A stretch of 64,000 bases of DNA, taken from an uncultured Synechococcus sp. Lineage in GTDB: Bacteria; Cyanobacteriota; Cyanobacteriia; PCC-6307; Cyanobiaceae. The position numbers were made by a program, and so were the translations under genes. The DNA lies in contig CAJXPL010000007.1 in the NCBI GenBank assembly GCA_913057985.1, forward strand, positions 1-64,000, in the 5' to 3' direction. Positions 6,430 through 15,805 of the stretch are shown here, piece by piece (the first letter of the stretch is position 1; every line of letters starts with the position of its first letter). The notes below the pieces were generated by a model that made no database searches, had not been told where the DNA came from, and saw only the letters and a list, made by a program, of their open reading frames with translations.

Positions 6430-8049
6430 TTGGTCTCCCCTTCGCCGGTGCGGATGTTGCTGCTCGCCCCGGATCTGCTCGGGGAGTCGCTGGCGCTGAA
6501 ACTCACCTCCGCCCGGGACGATTGGGAGGTGGTGCTTCGCCCTGAGAGCCTGACGGGTTCCCCGGCGTTGGTGATCTGGTCGATCGACACCGTGGCCTCA
6601 TTGGCGTCGCTTCAGCAGGAGCTGTTTGCCCTTCAGGAGCGCTGGCAGCCCGCCCCGGTGCTGCTGCTGCTGCCCAGCGAGCTACGCCTGTCGCGGGAGC
6701 AGCTGCTGGAGCTGCCTGCGGCCGGCCTGCTGCAGAACGTTGATGTCCAGGGCCTGCAGAACGCCATCGAAACCCTGTTGCAGGGCGGACGGGACATTCG
6801 TCTGGAGGTTGCGCCGGAGACGCCAAGCCAGCAGCCGACCATGGGTCTGGGCCAGTGGTTGCTGGTGAGTGGCCTGCAGCAGGTGAGCCGCGACCTGCAA
6901 CGGGTGGAGGCCCTGCTCAATCCGCCCCCGGAGCAGCCGTTGCTGTTCCTGCTGCTGCAGGGGCGCCGCCGTGAATTGCGCTTCGCCAAGGGCTTGCTGC
7001 TCTGGCTCTGGGGGCCACTGCAGATGGGCCTCGAGCATGCAGAACCCCTGGGCCCCTCCGTGTCCAGCGATGGATCAGCCACCACCACGGCGATCAGCCT
7101 GCGCGAACGCAATGCCGTTGCCGTATGGGATGCCATCCGCGGCCGCATCGATGCATCGGTTCAGGCTGGATTGACCAATTCCACCGGCCGTTTGCTGGCG
7201 ATTGAGGGTCTGCACCCGGATCGCCGCCGGGAGTTGCTGCTGGCCCTGTTGCAACAGCTTGATCAGGTCTTGCAGCGCCTGCGCAGCCGACGGGAGGGCA
7301 CGGGTATCGCTCAGGCCTGGGATTTGTTGCAGCCCGAGTTGCGCCAGCAGGCCCTCACCGCCCTGGCCGGCAGTTACGTCCAGATCCCCTGCGACGGCGA
7401 GCTGCAGCCGGTGGTGGCTTCGCTGCTTAGCCGTGCTGATCTCACCGGCGCCGACGGCGAGCTGCCCGATCCAACCGGAATGCTGGCGCCGCTGGTGGCC
7501 GATCAACCGATGCTGGTGAACGGCCTGCTGCTGCCGGCCGATGACCCCAGGGCCTTCCTGCAACTGGAAACCCTGGTGAGCAATTGGTTGGTGAGGACGG
7601 CGGAACTGATTGGTGCCGAATTGCTCGATGCCTGTGGTGACTGGCCGGAGCTGCGCCGTTACCTGCTGCGGGACCCCCTCCTGGCGACCCGGGAACTCGA
7701 CCGGCTCAGGAACCGTTTGAACACCCAGCTGCGCTGGGCGGATTGGGTGGAGCGCCCCATTCAGCTCTACGAAAGCCAACGCACCCTGTTTCAGTTGCGC
7801 TCTGGTCGCATCGAACCGCTGCTGCTGACGGAGCCCCGCGACAAGGAGCTCAATCAACTGGGTTGGTGGCAGCGGCAAGTGGCCTTGCTCCTGGAAGCCC
7901 GGGATGCCCTCGCACCCCAGGTGCAGGCCCTGGTGCGCCGCATCGGCGACCTTGCCGTGATCCTGCTCACCCAGGTGCTGGGGCGCGCCATCGGTCTGGT
8001 GGGGCGGGGCATTGCCCAGGGCATGGGACGCAGCTTCGGCCGCGGTTAG
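6430..8049 (+). CDS. Ycf55-like/DUF3685 protein
   Basis: A 539-residue leucine-rich protein. The first 120 residues look like a degenerate receiver-type alpha/beta domain (RMLLLAPDLLGESLAL, PALVIWSIDTVASL) lacking the phospho-acceptor aspartate context. The long C-terminal part is helical and matches the DUF3685/Ycf55 family of cyanobacteria and red-algal plastids, ending in a hydrophobic glycine-rich tail (ILLTQVLGRAIGLVGRGIAQGMG). Function is unknown in the family. The start is a TTG at 6430, with an ATG at 6454 as alternative. Confidence 0.7.
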   Translation: MVSPSPVRMLLLAPDLLGESLALKLTSARDDWEVVLRPESLTGSPALVIWSIDTVASLASLQQELFALQERWQPAPVLLLLPSELRLSREQLLELPAAGLLQNVDVQGLQNAIETLLQGGRDIRLEVAPETPSQQPTMGLGQWLLVSGLQQVSRDLQRVEALLNPPPEQPLLFLLLQGRRRELRFAKGLLLWLWGPLQMGLEHAEPLGPSVSSDGSATTTAISLRERNAVAVWDAIRGRIDASVQAGLTNSTGRLLAIEGLHPDRRRELLLALLQQLDQVLQRLRSRREGTGIAQAWDLLQPELRQQALTALAGSYVQIPCDGELQPVVASLLSRADLTGADGELPDPTGMLAPLVADQPMLVNGLLLPADDPRAFLQLETLVSNWLVRTAELIGAELLDACGDWPELRRYLLRDPLLATRELDRLRNRLNTQLRWADWVERPIQLYESQRTLFQLRSGRIEPLLLTEPRDKELNQLGWWQRQVALLLEARDALAPQVQALVRRIGDLAVILLTQVLGRAIGLVGRGIAQGMGRSFGRG

Positions 8050-8064
8050 GCCCCTGGGTCCACA

Positions 8065-8631
8065 ATGGCGATCCGCTGCTTCGGCTTGATGCTTGCTTTG
8101 GTGCGCTGTCTGATCACCGTTTCGATCGCGCTGCTGCTCCATGTCGCACCAGCCGCCGCTGTGTTGAACAGCGACAGCTACGACGGCAACATCTACGCCC
8201 TCTACGCCGGCAATGGCTCGTTGGTCCCTCCCGCCAGCACCTTGGAGGAGTCCCTCGCTGAGGGACGCACAGCCGTGATCGTCTACTACCTGGACGACAG
8301 CGCCGTGAGCAAACGCTTCGCTCCGGTGGTGTCGGAACTGCAACGGCTTTGGGGCCGCAGCATCGATCTGCTGCCGCTCTCCACCGATCCGCTGCAGGGC
8401 CGGGAATCCTTGGGCGCGGGTGATCCAGCCACCTATTGGTCTGGAACCATTCCGCAGGTGGTGGTGATCGGCACCGATGGCCGGGTTGTGTTCGACCAGA
8501 ACGGTCAGGTTCCCTTGGCGGCGATCAACGACGCCATCAGCGCTTCCACCGGTCTTCCCGCTCCGGATCTGGGACGCATTGACCAGGAAGGCAGCTTCAA
8601 CGAAGTGAACATCGAAGTCACCGCCAACTGA
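8065..8631 (+). CDS. Exported thioredoxin-fold protein, probably lumenal
   Basis: A signal peptide (LITVSIALLLHVAPAAA, cleavage about residue 33) precedes a domain with a thioredoxin-like layout. It has AVIVYYLDDSAVSKRFAPVVSELQRLW, then a cis-proline-like segment GTIPQVVVIGTDGRVVFDQ. The redox CxxC is absent: the position carries DDSAVS. It therefore probably acts as a chaperone or scaffold in the thylakoid lumen or periplasm rather than as a disulfide oxidoreductase. Related proteins are conserved in cyanobacteria and plastids. ATG at 8065 follows the upstream gene by 15 bases. Confidence 0.65.
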   Translation: MAIRCFGLMLALVRCLITVSIALLLHVAPAAAVLNSDSYDGNIYALYAGNGSLVPPASTLEESLAEGRTAVIVYYLDDSAVSKRFAPVVSELQRLWGRSIDLLPLSTDPLQGRESLGAGDPATYWSGTIPQVVVIGTDGRVVFDQNGQVPLAAINDAISASTGLPAPDLGRIDQEGSFNEVNIEVTAN

Positions 8632-8695
8632 GACGCCCACCGCCATGGCGCCTACGCTGCCGGCCAGTTGTCCCGGTCGCTGAGCCGGATCCGCT

Positions 8696-9856
8696 GTGTC
8701 GCTGCTGCTTGCTCCGCTCGGCCTAGGACTTGCTGTGGCCTGGCTGGAGCTCCGCCATCGCCTCAGGCCCGCCTCACCGTTGCGGATGACCCCTCGCGAC
8801 TGGCGGGTTGATGATCTGGGCGGGCGGCTCTGTATCGAGGGTGTGCTGGAGATCAGCAACCCTCACCCCCGCATGGAGATTTTTGTGCCGGAGCTGCGGG
8901 TCGAGCCCGTGCTGTTGGGGTCCTCTGATCCCGCCGGCCTGGAGGTGACAACGTGGATCATTGCCGACCATCCCGACGAGGAGACCCGCGCAGACGGCTA
9001 CTGGGCGGCCTACATCGTCAAAGGACTCAAAACCACGCGTGCCCAGGTCTCGATCGAGATCACCGGCCCGACCCCATCCGCTCGGGTCGACAGCCTCTGG
9101 GTGGATGCCCATTGGGTGAATTACGGACCCTTCGGTCGCTTGCAGCGCCGTCAGGGCGTGCTGGTGCCCTTGAGCCGTCCTGAACCCCTGCAGCCCGATC
9201 AAGCCCACTTCCGCCAGGGGGAAGGCTGCCGCGTCTTGCCGCTGCGCACCCACCTGCTCGGTCCCCTGGACGACGCCATCGACGTCCTGAGCACCTACGC
9301 CGCTGATCTGGTGCAGCCCGGCGACATCCTCACCATCGGCGAGACCCCCGTGGCTGTGATCCAGGGTCGCTACCGCCATCCCAGTGAGGTGGAACCCGGC
9401 ATGGTGGCGCGCCTGGCCTGCCGTGTGTTTCACCCCACCAGCAGCCTGGCCACGGCCTGCGGGATGCAGACCTTGATCGATCTGGTGGGGCCCACCCGGG
9501 TGCTGGCCGCCTGGCTGGGGGGTCTGCTGATGAAGCTGGTGGGCATCCCCGGCGGCTTCTATCGCCTAGCCGGTGACCAGGCTCGCTTGATCGACGACAT
9601 CACCGGCACCACACCGCCCTATGACCAGACCATTGTTCTGGGGCCATCCCGGGCTGAGCAGTTTTGTCGTGATGCTTCTGCCGAACTCGGGGTCGACGTT
9701 GCCATCGTTGACGTCAACGACCTCGGCCGAGTGAAGGTGCTGGCCTCCAGCCCCGGCTGTGATGAGGGCTTGCTGGGCCGGGCCCTGCGTCCCAATCCCG
9801 CCGGCAATGCCAATGAGCGCACCCCCCTGGTGTTGGTGCGGCCAGGCCTGGAATGA
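8696..9856 (+). CDS. F420-0:gamma-glutamyl ligase-like (CofE-like) protein
   Basis: A 386-residue protein with an N-terminal membrane anchor (LLLAPLGLGLAVAWLEL). The larger C-terminal part resembles the CofE fold (GDILTIGETPVAVIQGRYRHP; DVAIVDVNDLGRVKVLA). Cyanobacteria of this group are not known to make F420 by the canonical route, so the substrate is probably different; the CofE link is by family resemblance. The start is a GTG at 8696. Transcribed with its neighbours in a long plus-strand run. Confidence 0.6.
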   Translation: MSLLLAPLGLGLAVAWLELRHRLRPASPLRMTPRDWRVDDLGGRLCIEGVLEISNPHPRMEIFVPELRVEPVLLGSSDPAGLEVTTWIIADHPDEETRADGYWAAYIVKGLKTTRAQVSIEITGPTPSARVDSLWVDAHWVNYGPFGRLQRRQGVLVPLSRPEPLQPDQAHFRQGEGCRVLPLRTHLLGPLDDAIDVLSTYAADLVQPGDILTIGETPVAVIQGRYRHPSEVEPGMVARLACRVFHPTSSLATACGMQTLIDLVGPTRVLAAWLGGLLMKLVGIPGGFYRLAGDQARLIDDITGTTPPYDQTIVLGPSRAEQFCRDASAELGVDVAIVDVNDLGRVKVLASSPGCDEGLLGRALRPNPAGNANERTPLVLVRPGLE

Positions 9857-9894
9857 GCGATACATTATGAGCAGTTGGGGTTGGAGGGTGTCCG

Positions 9895-10926
9895 GTGACA
9901 GAACCCAAGACCACCTCCATCCGCATTGAGCCCCTCAATCCGGCCCACCTGGCCCAGTGGGTTCAGGATGCGCCGATCGATCAGCTCTCACGGTTTCAGG
10001 GTTTTCTGATCGGTGAATGGCTCTCCAGAGTCGAGCAACGCTTTCCCGATCTGCTCCCCAGCCGCTCGCCCCGTTGCCTGATGGCCCTCGCGGGGGATCG
10101 CCCGGTGGCCAGTGTGGTGGCCCGGCCGTTCAACCGCCGCGGCAGCTGCTGGATCCTTCATTTGCCGGAGCTGCTGGGCCCGCTGGATGATTACAGCCAT
10201 CGCACCATTCAGCAGTCCCTGCTCCAGCAGGCTCTGCAGTCCTGGACTGCTCAGATCTGCAGCTGGGTGATCCGCTGCCCGGCCACCGATGCCGATGCCA
10301 TTGCCCTGTTGCGGGAGCTGGGCTTTCAACCGCTTCGTCCGTATCAGTGCTGGTGTCCACCAGGGGCTGGGGTTGATCCAAATGGCACCGATCAGTTGCC
10401 AGGGGGTCTGCGCTGGGCGGCCTTGAACCGCCGCACCGCGCAGTTGCTCTGGCCGATCGAGCAGGGCGGCAGCCACAGCCACCTGCGTCAGATCACCGAC
10501 CGCCATTGGCTGGATCTGCTGGACCGCAACGGCCCCGGCTGCGGGGCGCTGATGGCTGGAGATGCTGTGTTGGCGGGCTGCATCCGCCTTCCCGATGCGG
10601 GAGAGGCAGGGTTCCTTGAACTGATGCGCGACGTCGCCTGGGATCCCCGGCTGGATCAGGCCCTTCCCCAGGTTTTGAACGGGATCGTTCAGCGCGGCCG
10701 CCCCCGCGGGCTGCTCACGGCCTTTGACGATGCCCCCCTCGGCCGGATCCTGGAGGCGGAGGGCTGGACCCGCGGCGACGAGCAGCTGCTGCTCGGACGC
10801 AGCATGTGGCGGCGTCAGTCACCCCAGCGCAACCTGCAGCTGACCCGATCGCTCGATCAGGTGCTGGGCCGATTGCGGCCTCAGGGCACACCCTTGCCCA
10901 CACCAAGCCTGGGTGATCGGCACTGA
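9895..10926 (+). CDS. GNAT-like protein of unknown substrate
   Basis: A 343-residue soluble protein with two segments resembling N-acetyltransferase cores: one around LMALAGDRPVASVVARPF with ADAIALLRELGFQPLRPYQCW, the other around AVLAGCIRLPDAGEAGFLELM with LGRILEAEGW. The ALLRELGF pattern is typical of the GNAT motif that contacts acetyl-CoA. Start GTG at 9895. Its stop overlaps the ruvX start by one base (TGATG), so the two are translationally coupled. Confidence 0.55.
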   Translation: MTEPKTTSIRIEPLNPAHLAQWVQDAPIDQLSRFQGFLIGEWLSRVEQRFPDLLPSRSPRCLMALAGDRPVASVVARPFNRRGSCWILHLPELLGPLDDYSHRTIQQSLLQQALQSWTAQICSWVIRCPATDADAIALLRELGFQPLRPYQCWCPPGAGVDPNGTDQLPGGLRWAALNRRTAQLLWPIEQGGSHSHLRQITDRHWLDLLDRNGPGCGALMAGDAVLAGCIRLPDAGEAGFLELMRDVAWDPRLDQALPQVLNGIVQRGRPRGLLTAFDDAPLGRILEAEGWTRGDEQLLLGRSMWRRQSPQRNLQLTRSLDQVLGRLRPQGTPLPTPSLGDRH

Positions 10927-11402
10927 TGCGGCCGCGTCCCTGTTCGATCCTCAGCCTCGATGTGGGCCGGCGGCGCATCGGCCTGGCCGGCTGCGATGCC
11001 CTGGGCATCAGCGTCACGCCCCTCGCTGCCCTGCGTCGTGGTCGCTTTGATGCGGATCTTGTCGTTCTGCGGGCCCACTGCCGTGAACGGTCGGTGCAGG
11101 GGCTTGTGGTGGGTTTGCCTCTGGATGCCGCGGGCCAGCCCACGGCCCAGGCGGAGCATTGCCAGCGTTACGGCCTACGGCTGGCTGCCGCCCTCGATCT
11201 GCCCCTGGCCTGGGTGAATGAACACAGCAGCACTTGGGCGGCCGGTGAACAGTTCGGGCTGACGGGCGATCGCAGCGGACGTCTGGACAGTGCAGCGGCT
11301 GCCTTGCTGCTGGAGCAATGGCTGGCGGAGGGTCCGGAGCTCAAACCGGCCCAACAGAGTGCGTCAAGGTCGGGCGCCGGGGCGGGCGATGGTGGATCCT
11401 GA
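10926..11402 (+). CDS. ruvX: Putative pre-16S rRNA nuclease / Holliday junction resolvase (YqgF/RuvX)
   Basis: An RNase H-fold protein of 158 residues. SLDVGRRRIGLAG carries the first catalytic aspartate. LVVGLPLDAAG forms the second strand. WVNEHSSTWAA carries the glutamate at the DERxT position. RLDSAAAALLLEQWL carries the final aspartate. Family members process the 16S rRNA 5' end in bacteria. The C-terminal 20 residues are low in complexity. ATG overlaps the stop of the GNAT-like gene. Confidence 0.87.
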   Translation: MRPRPCSILSLDVGRRRIGLAGCDALGISVTPLAALRRGRFDADLVVLRAHCRERSVQGLVVGLPLDAAGQPTAQAEHCQRYGLRLAAALDLPLAWVNEHSSTWAAGEQFGLTGDRSGRLDSAAAALLLEQWLAEGPELKPAQQSASRSGAGAGDGGS

Positions 11403-11422
11403 GCCCAGTCAGAGCCGCGTCG

Positions 11423-11977
11423 ATGTCTGAGTCGGGCCCCGGTAAGAGCAGCGATCACCCCACCCTGCTGGTCCGCGACCGCGAGGGCCATGACCTGCTG
11501 TGCTTCCTCGAGCATCTGATCCCCATTGAGGGGCAGGACTACGCCCTGCTCTCGCCGGTCGACACACCGGTGTCGCTGTTTCGGCTCAATGACGATGCAG
11601 AGCCGGTGCCGATCACGGAAGTTGCCAGCAGCGAGCCGATTCTCTCGGTGGCTGATGTGGTGCTCCAGGAGCACGACCTGGTGCTGGTGCGATCGGCGAT
11701 CACCCTCACCGTCAGTGGCGAACTGGAGGAGCCGGATCAGGACGAGCTCGACGAGCTGGAAGAGGACGACGACGTTGAAGAGGACGCCGAGACCTTTGAG
11801 CTGCTGGTGAGCTTCATGGTCGACGCGGAGGAATACGGCCTCTACATCCCCCTCGATCCCTTCCTGGTGTTGGTGCGGATGGTGGATGGCCAGGCGGTGC
11901 TGCTGAGCGACGATGAGCTCGACCGCGTTCAACCCCTGATTGAGGCGGAACTGGAGGAGCGTGAATGGCCGGATTGA
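11423..11977 (+). CDS. DUF3727-type protein
   Basis: A 184-residue acidic protein. After a short leader it has a beta-rich N-terminal segment (TLLVRDREGHDLLCFLEHLIPIEGQDYALLSPVDTPVSLF). A strongly acidic linker follows (rich in D and E, about residues 110-130), then a second beta segment (YGLYIPLDPFLVLVRMVDG). This is the layout of the cyanobacterial and plastid DUF3727 family, often found beside ruvX. Function unknown. ATG at 11423 was chosen over a longer frame that overlaps ruvX. Its end overlaps the next gene by 13 bases. Confidence 0.75.
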   Translation: MSESGPGKSSDHPTLLVRDREGHDLLCFLEHLIPIEGQDYALLSPVDTPVSLFRLNDDAEPVPITEVASSEPILSVADVVLQEHDLVLVRSAITLTVSGELEEPDQDELDELEEDDDVEEDAETFELLVSFMVDAEEYGLYIPLDPFLVLVRMVDGQAVLLSDDELDRVQPLIEAELEEREWPD

Positions 11978-12486
11978 CGGCACAGCACTGGTTGACCCCC
12001 GATTGGGATCCCCACCTCACCATTGCCCAGCTTTCGATGCCTCACCTCACGGCCCACGGCCTGAAGGCCGCCGTGATCGACGTTGACCGCACCCTTCTGC
12101 CCGGTCGTGACGTAACCCTGCCAGGGCCGGTGCGCGACTGGCTGGTGGATGCCGGCCGCCGCCTGCAGTTGCATCTGTTCAGCAACAACCCCTCCCGCGA
12201 CCGGATTGCTGCCGTGGCTGATCAGCTGCAGGTCAGCTTCACCTTTGGTGCCGGCAAGCCCCGCCGTGGCGCCCTGCGCAGCGTGGTTCGCGATCTCGCG
12301 CTGCCCCCGGAGGCGATCGCGATGATCGGCGACCGCCTGTTCACGGATGTGCTCTGCGGCAACCGGATGGGGCTTTACACGGTGTTGGTTCGACCGGTTC
12401 GAGACGACGGCAAGCCCTGCCGCCATGACCGGGTGCAGCGGTTTGAACGCGCCATGGCCCGCGTGATGGGGGCGCCTTCAGCATGA
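11965..12486 (+). CDS. YqeG-family HAD phosphatase
   Basis: A 173-residue HAD protein. Motif I is AVIDVDRTLLP, with the nucleophile aspartate; the second D is also present. Motif II is HLFSNNPSRDR. Motif III has the lysine in GKPRRGALR. Motif IV is MIGDRLFTDVLCGNRMG. YqeG/GEP4-type enzymes dephosphorylate phosphatidylglycerol phosphate, which would complete the pathway started by pgsA at 3624; that assignment is by family resemblance. Coupled to proB by an ATGA overlap. Confidence 0.82.
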   Translation: MAGLTAQHWLTPDWDPHLTIAQLSMPHLTAHGLKAAVIDVDRTLLPGRDVTLPGPVRDWLVDAGRRLQLHLFSNNPSRDRIAAVADQLQVSFTFGAGKPRRGALRSVVRDLALPPEAIAMIGDRLFTDVLCGNRMGLYTVLVRPVRDDGKPCRHDRVQRFERAMARVMGAPSA

Positions 12487-13556
12487 CCCTGTGGGTCGTG
12501 AAAATCGGCACCAGCCTGCTTCGGGGGGAGACCGCCACCACGATTGATGGCTACGCCCGCTGCTTTGCAGGGGCCATGGACCGCGGTGACCAGGTGGTGC
12601 TGGTCACCAGTGGTGCCGTTGGCCTGGGCTGCCAGAAGTTGGCCCTCACCAACCGACCCGACACGGTGGTGGCCCTGCAGGCGGCTGCGGCCATCGGCCA
12701 GGGCGCACTGATGGCGCTGTACGAACGGGCCATGGAACGCCATGGTCGTTCCGTGGCGCAGGTGCTGTTGACCCGCTCCGACCTGGCCGATCGGCGTCGG
12801 TATCAGAACGCTTCGGGCACTTTGCGGCAGCTGCTGAGCTGGGGGGTGCTGCCTGTGATCAACGAGAACGATGCCCTTTCGCCGGCGGAGTTGCGCTTCG
12901 GCGACAACGACACCCTCTCGGCGTTGGTGGCCGCCGCCGTTGAAGCCCAGCAACTGATTCTGCTCACGGATGTTGATCGCCTCTACTCCTCGGATCCGCG
13001 GGTTGATGCCAACGCCGAACCGATCTCGGATGTTCGCCACCCCCGGGAGCTGGACTCGTTGGAACAGGGGGCTGGCGACGGGGGGCGCTGGGGCACCGGG
13101 GGCATGACCACGAAGCTGGCAGCAGCCCGCATCGCCACCGCCAGTGGCATCACCGTGCAGCTCGCCGATGGCCGCGACCCCGCGCGTCTCGAGGCTTTGC
13201 TGTTGGGCGAACGGGGAGGAACGGTGTTCCATCCCCACCCCGAACCCCTGGGCAACCGACGCAGTTGGCTGGCCCACGTGCTTCGGCCTGAGGGTGAACT
13301 GCAGCTGGATGCGGGGGCCTGTGCTGCGCTGCAGCACCGTGGTGCGTCTCTGCTGCTGGTGGGTGTGACGGCGGTGCGGGGTGAGTTCGCCGCCAATCAA
13401 CCCGTTCAGTTGCTGGACCCTGATGGAGAGGACCTGGGCCGTGGCCTCTGTTCGATGGACAGCGACCAGCTGCGGGCCGCGATGAATGACCCATCGCCTG
13501 GGGAGTCCTCCCCGGTGGTGGTGCATCGCGATGGTCTGGTGCTTCGCAGCCGTTAA
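12483..13556 (+). CDS. proB: Glutamate 5-kinase
   Basis: The 357-residue enzyme has an amino-acid kinase domain ([66 protein letters not shown]). A C-terminal PUA domain follows (about residues 270-350, [25 protein letters not shown]). It makes glutamyl-5-phosphate, the first step of proline synthesis. Its ATG overlaps the stop of the YqeG gene. Confidence 0.95.
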   Translation: MTLWVVKIGTSLLRGETATTIDGYARCFAGAMDRGDQVVLVTSGAVGLGCQKLALTNRPDTVVALQAAAAIGQGALMALYERAMERHGRSVAQVLLTRSDLADRRRYQNASGTLRQLLSWGVLPVINENDALSPAELRFGDNDTLSALVAAAVEAQQLILLTDVDRLYSSDPRVDANAEPISDVRHPRELDSLEQGAGDGGRWGTGGMTTKLAAARIATASGITVQLADGRDPARLEALLLGERGGTVFHPHPEPLGNRRSWLAHVLRPEGELQLDAGACAALQHRGASLLLVGVTAVRGEFAANQPVQLLDPDGEDLGRGLCSMDSDQLRAAMNDPSPGESSPVVVHRDGLVLRSR

Positions 13557-13591
13557 CCACGTCTACGATCCGCCGGACTGCCCTGGCCTCC

Positions 13592-14635
13592 ATGCGTTTC
13601 AGCACCCTGATCAAGGTTCTGCAGACCGGTGATGCAGGCCTGCGTTGGAGCCAACCGGGCTTGGACCCATGGCTTGAGGGTGCCGCTTCACTCGATCAGG
13701 CCTCAGCCGCCCAGCTCAGCTTTCTGGAGAAGGGCAACGCCCTCACCGCGGCCTTGGGCGCCAGCGGCGTGGGTGCCCTGTTGCTGCCCGATCAAAAGGA
13801 TCTGATTGATCTGGCTTCGCAGCGTGGCATCGCCTTTGCGGTCTTCGCGGATCCGCGTCTGGCCTTTGCTGAAGCCCTCGATCAGTTGCATCCCCGCCGC
13901 CGGCCCTTGGCGGAGATTCACCCTTCGGCGGTGATCGATGAACGGGCTGTGGTGGGCCCCGGTACAGCGGTGGGCCCGCGGGTCTGCATCGGGGAGGGAA
14001 GCCGTCTTGGTGCCGACTGCATCGTTCACCCCGGGGTGGTGATCTACGACAACGTGGTGGTGGGTGATGGCTGCGAGCTGCACGCCAATGCCGTGCTCCA
14101 CCCCGGCAGCCGTCTCGGGCGTGGCTGTGTGGTGAACTCCAATGCCGTTGTCGGCTCTGAGGGCTTTGGCTTCGTGCCGACGGCCAAGGGTTGGCGAAAA
14201 ATGCCGCAGACCGGCCAGGTGGTTCTTGAAGACGGCGTTGAGGTGGGTAGCGGCACCACCATTGATCGCCCTTCCGTCGGGGAGACCCGCATTGGTGCCG
14301 GTACCAAGATCGACAACCTGGTGCAGATCGGCCATGGCGTCACCATCGGCCGTGGCTGTGCCTTCGCCTCCCAGGTGGGCATCGCCGGCGGCGCCCACAT
14401 CGGCCAGGGGGTGATCCTGGCGGGCCAGGTAGGGGTCGCTAATCGTGTTGTCGTCGGCGATCGCGCCATCGCCAGCTCCAAGAGCGGCATTCACGCTGAT
14501 GTGGACCCCGGAGCGGTGGTGAGTGGTTTTCCCGCGATTCCGAATCGCCTCTGGCTGCGATGCGCCACCACCTTCAGCAAGCTGCCGGAGATGGCCAAGA
14601 CCCTGCGGGAGCTCAAGCGGGACACCCCTCAGTAA
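13592..14635 (+). CDS. lpxD: UDP-3-O-acylglucosamine N-acyltransferase
   Basis: This 347-residue protein has an N-terminal uridine-binding domain (about 1-100). A left-handed beta-helix of hexapeptide repeats follows ([19 protein letters not shown] through [15 protein letters not shown]), with the catalytic histidine expected in [12 protein letters not shown] helical C-terminus ([14 protein letters not shown]) completes the LpxD layout. It adds the second acyl chain to the glucosamine precursor of lipid A. No other lpx gene lies in the window. Confidence 0.92.
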   Translation: MRFSTLIKVLQTGDAGLRWSQPGLDPWLEGAASLDQASAAQLSFLEKGNALTAALGASGVGALLLPDQKDLIDLASQRGIAFAVFADPRLAFAEALDQLHPRRRPLAEIHPSAVIDERAVVGPGTAVGPRVCIGEGSRLGADCIVHPGVVIYDNVVVGDGCELHANAVLHPGSRLGRGCVVNSNAVVGSEGFGFVPTAKGWRKMPQTGQVVLEDGVEVGSGTTIDRPSVGETRIGAGTKIDNLVQIGHGVTIGRGCAFASQVGIAGGAHIGQGVILAGQVGVANRVVVGDRAIASSKSGIHADVDPGAVVSGFPAIPNRLWLRCATTFSKLPEMAKTLRELKRDTPQ

Positions 14636-14667
14636 CCTCAGCGGTCGACCAGCCGCACCGCACCGTC

Positions 14668-15741
14668 ATGGCTCAGCACCGCGTTGTTCTCCTGCCCGGT
14701 GATGGCATCGGCCCCGAGATCACCGCTGTCGCCCGTCAGCTGCTGGAGGTGGTGAGCCAGCGCCATGGCTTTTCGTTGAGCTTTGAGGAGCAGCCGATCG
14801 GTGGCAGCGCCATCGATGCCACCGGTGAGCCGTTGCCCGCCAGCACCCTCGAAGCCTGCAAGGCAGCCGATGCGGTGTTGCTCGCTGCCATCGGCAGCCC
14901 CCGTTTCGATAGCCTCCCCCGCGAGAAACGCCCGGAAACCGGCCTGCTCGGCCTGCGTGCCGGCATGGAGCTGTTCGCCAATCTGCGGCCGGTGAAGATT
15001 GTTCCGGCCCTTATCGATGCCAGCAGCCTCAAGCGTGAGGTGATCGAGGGGGTGGACCTGATGGTGGTGCGGGAACTCACCGGGGGGATCTACTTCGGTC
15101 AGCCCAAGGGACGCATTGAGACCGAGGGGGACGAGCGCGGCTTCAACACCATGAGCTACTCCGCCTCGGAGGTTGATCGGATCGCGAAGGTGGCCTTTGA
15201 GATCGCCCAGGAGCGGCGGGGCCGGCTCTGCTCGGTGGACAAGGCGAATGTGCTCGATGTGAGCCAGCTCTGGCGGGACCGCGTGGATGCCATGGCGCCC
15301 AGCTATGGCGCTGTGGAGGTGAGCCACATGTATGTGGACAACGCGGCGATGCAGCTGGTGCGTGATCCCCGCCAGTTCGATGTGCTGCTCACCGGCAACC
15401 TCTTCGGCGACATCCTCAGCGATGAGGCGGCGATGCTCACGGGCTCCATCGGCATGCTGCCCTCCGCCTCCCTCGGCAGTGAGGGCCCTGGTTTGTTTGA
15501 GCCTGTGCACGGTTCAGCTCCCGATATCGCCGGTCAGGACAAGGCCAATCCCATGGCCATGGTGCTGTCGGCCGCAATGATGCTGCGCATCGGCCTCAAA
15601 CAGGCCGCGGCTGCCGATGATCTTGAGGCCGCTGTGGATGCCGTTCTGGCCGGTGGGTTCCGCACGGGTGATCTCATGGCAGAAGGCTGCACCCAGCTGG
15701 GTTGTCGCGCCATGGGTGAGCAATTGCTCAAAGCTCTGTAA
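14668..15741 (+). CDS. leuB: 3-isopropylmalate dehydrogenase
   Basis: A full-length 357-residue decarboxylating dehydrogenase. Visible features are [13 protein letters not shown], the arginine-rich substrate block ([18 protein letters not shown]), [20 protein letters not shown], the Mg-binding [13 protein letters not shown], and the NAD-binding region [21 protein letters not shown]. It catalyses the third step of leucine synthesis. ATG at 14668 is chosen at MAQHRVVLL; the longer frame overlaps lpxD. Confidence 0.95.
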   Translation: MAQHRVVLLPGDGIGPEITAVARQLLEVVSQRHGFSLSFEEQPIGGSAIDATGEPLPASTLEACKAADAVLLAAIGSPRFDSLPREKRPETGLLGLRAGMELFANLRPVKIVPALIDASSLKREVIEGVDLMVVRELTGGIYFGQPKGRIETEGDERGFNTMSYSASEVDRIAKVAFEIAQERRGRLCSVDKANVLDVSQLWRDRVDAMAPSYGAVEVSHMYVDNAAMQLVRDPRQFDVLLTGNLFGDILSDEAAMLTGSIGMLPSASLGSEGPGLFEPVHGSAPDIAGQDKANPMAMVLSAAMMLRIGLKQAAAADDLEAAVDAVLAGGFRTGDLMAEGCTQLGCRAMGEQLLKAL

Positions 15742-15759
15742 GCCAGAGATTGGTGCAAT

Positions 15760-15791
15760 CGGGCCCTGATCTGGCAAGATCGCCGGGCCCG
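15760..15791 (+). other. Hairpin in the leuB-prk intergenic region
   Basis: CGGGCCC (15760-15766) pairs perfectly with GGGCCCG (15785-15791). An inner GATC/GATC pair extends the stem with a small internal bulge. There is no T run, so it is not a normal terminator. Its place in the 64-base gap before phosphoribulokinase suggests an RNA structure in the prk leader or a protein site. Confidence 0.45.
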
Positions 15792-15805
15792 TAGTCCCTG
15801 CGTCG

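Noticed and set aside
7075-8859. 594-residue open frame on the minus strand
   Set aside because: It is antisense to the Ycf55-like, thioredoxin-fold and CofE-like genes, rich in H, Q and R, and has no recognisable motifs; it reflects high GC third positions of the real genes.
12375-13526. 383-residue minus-strand open frame
   Set aside because: Antisense to proB; composition dominated by H, Q, R and G.
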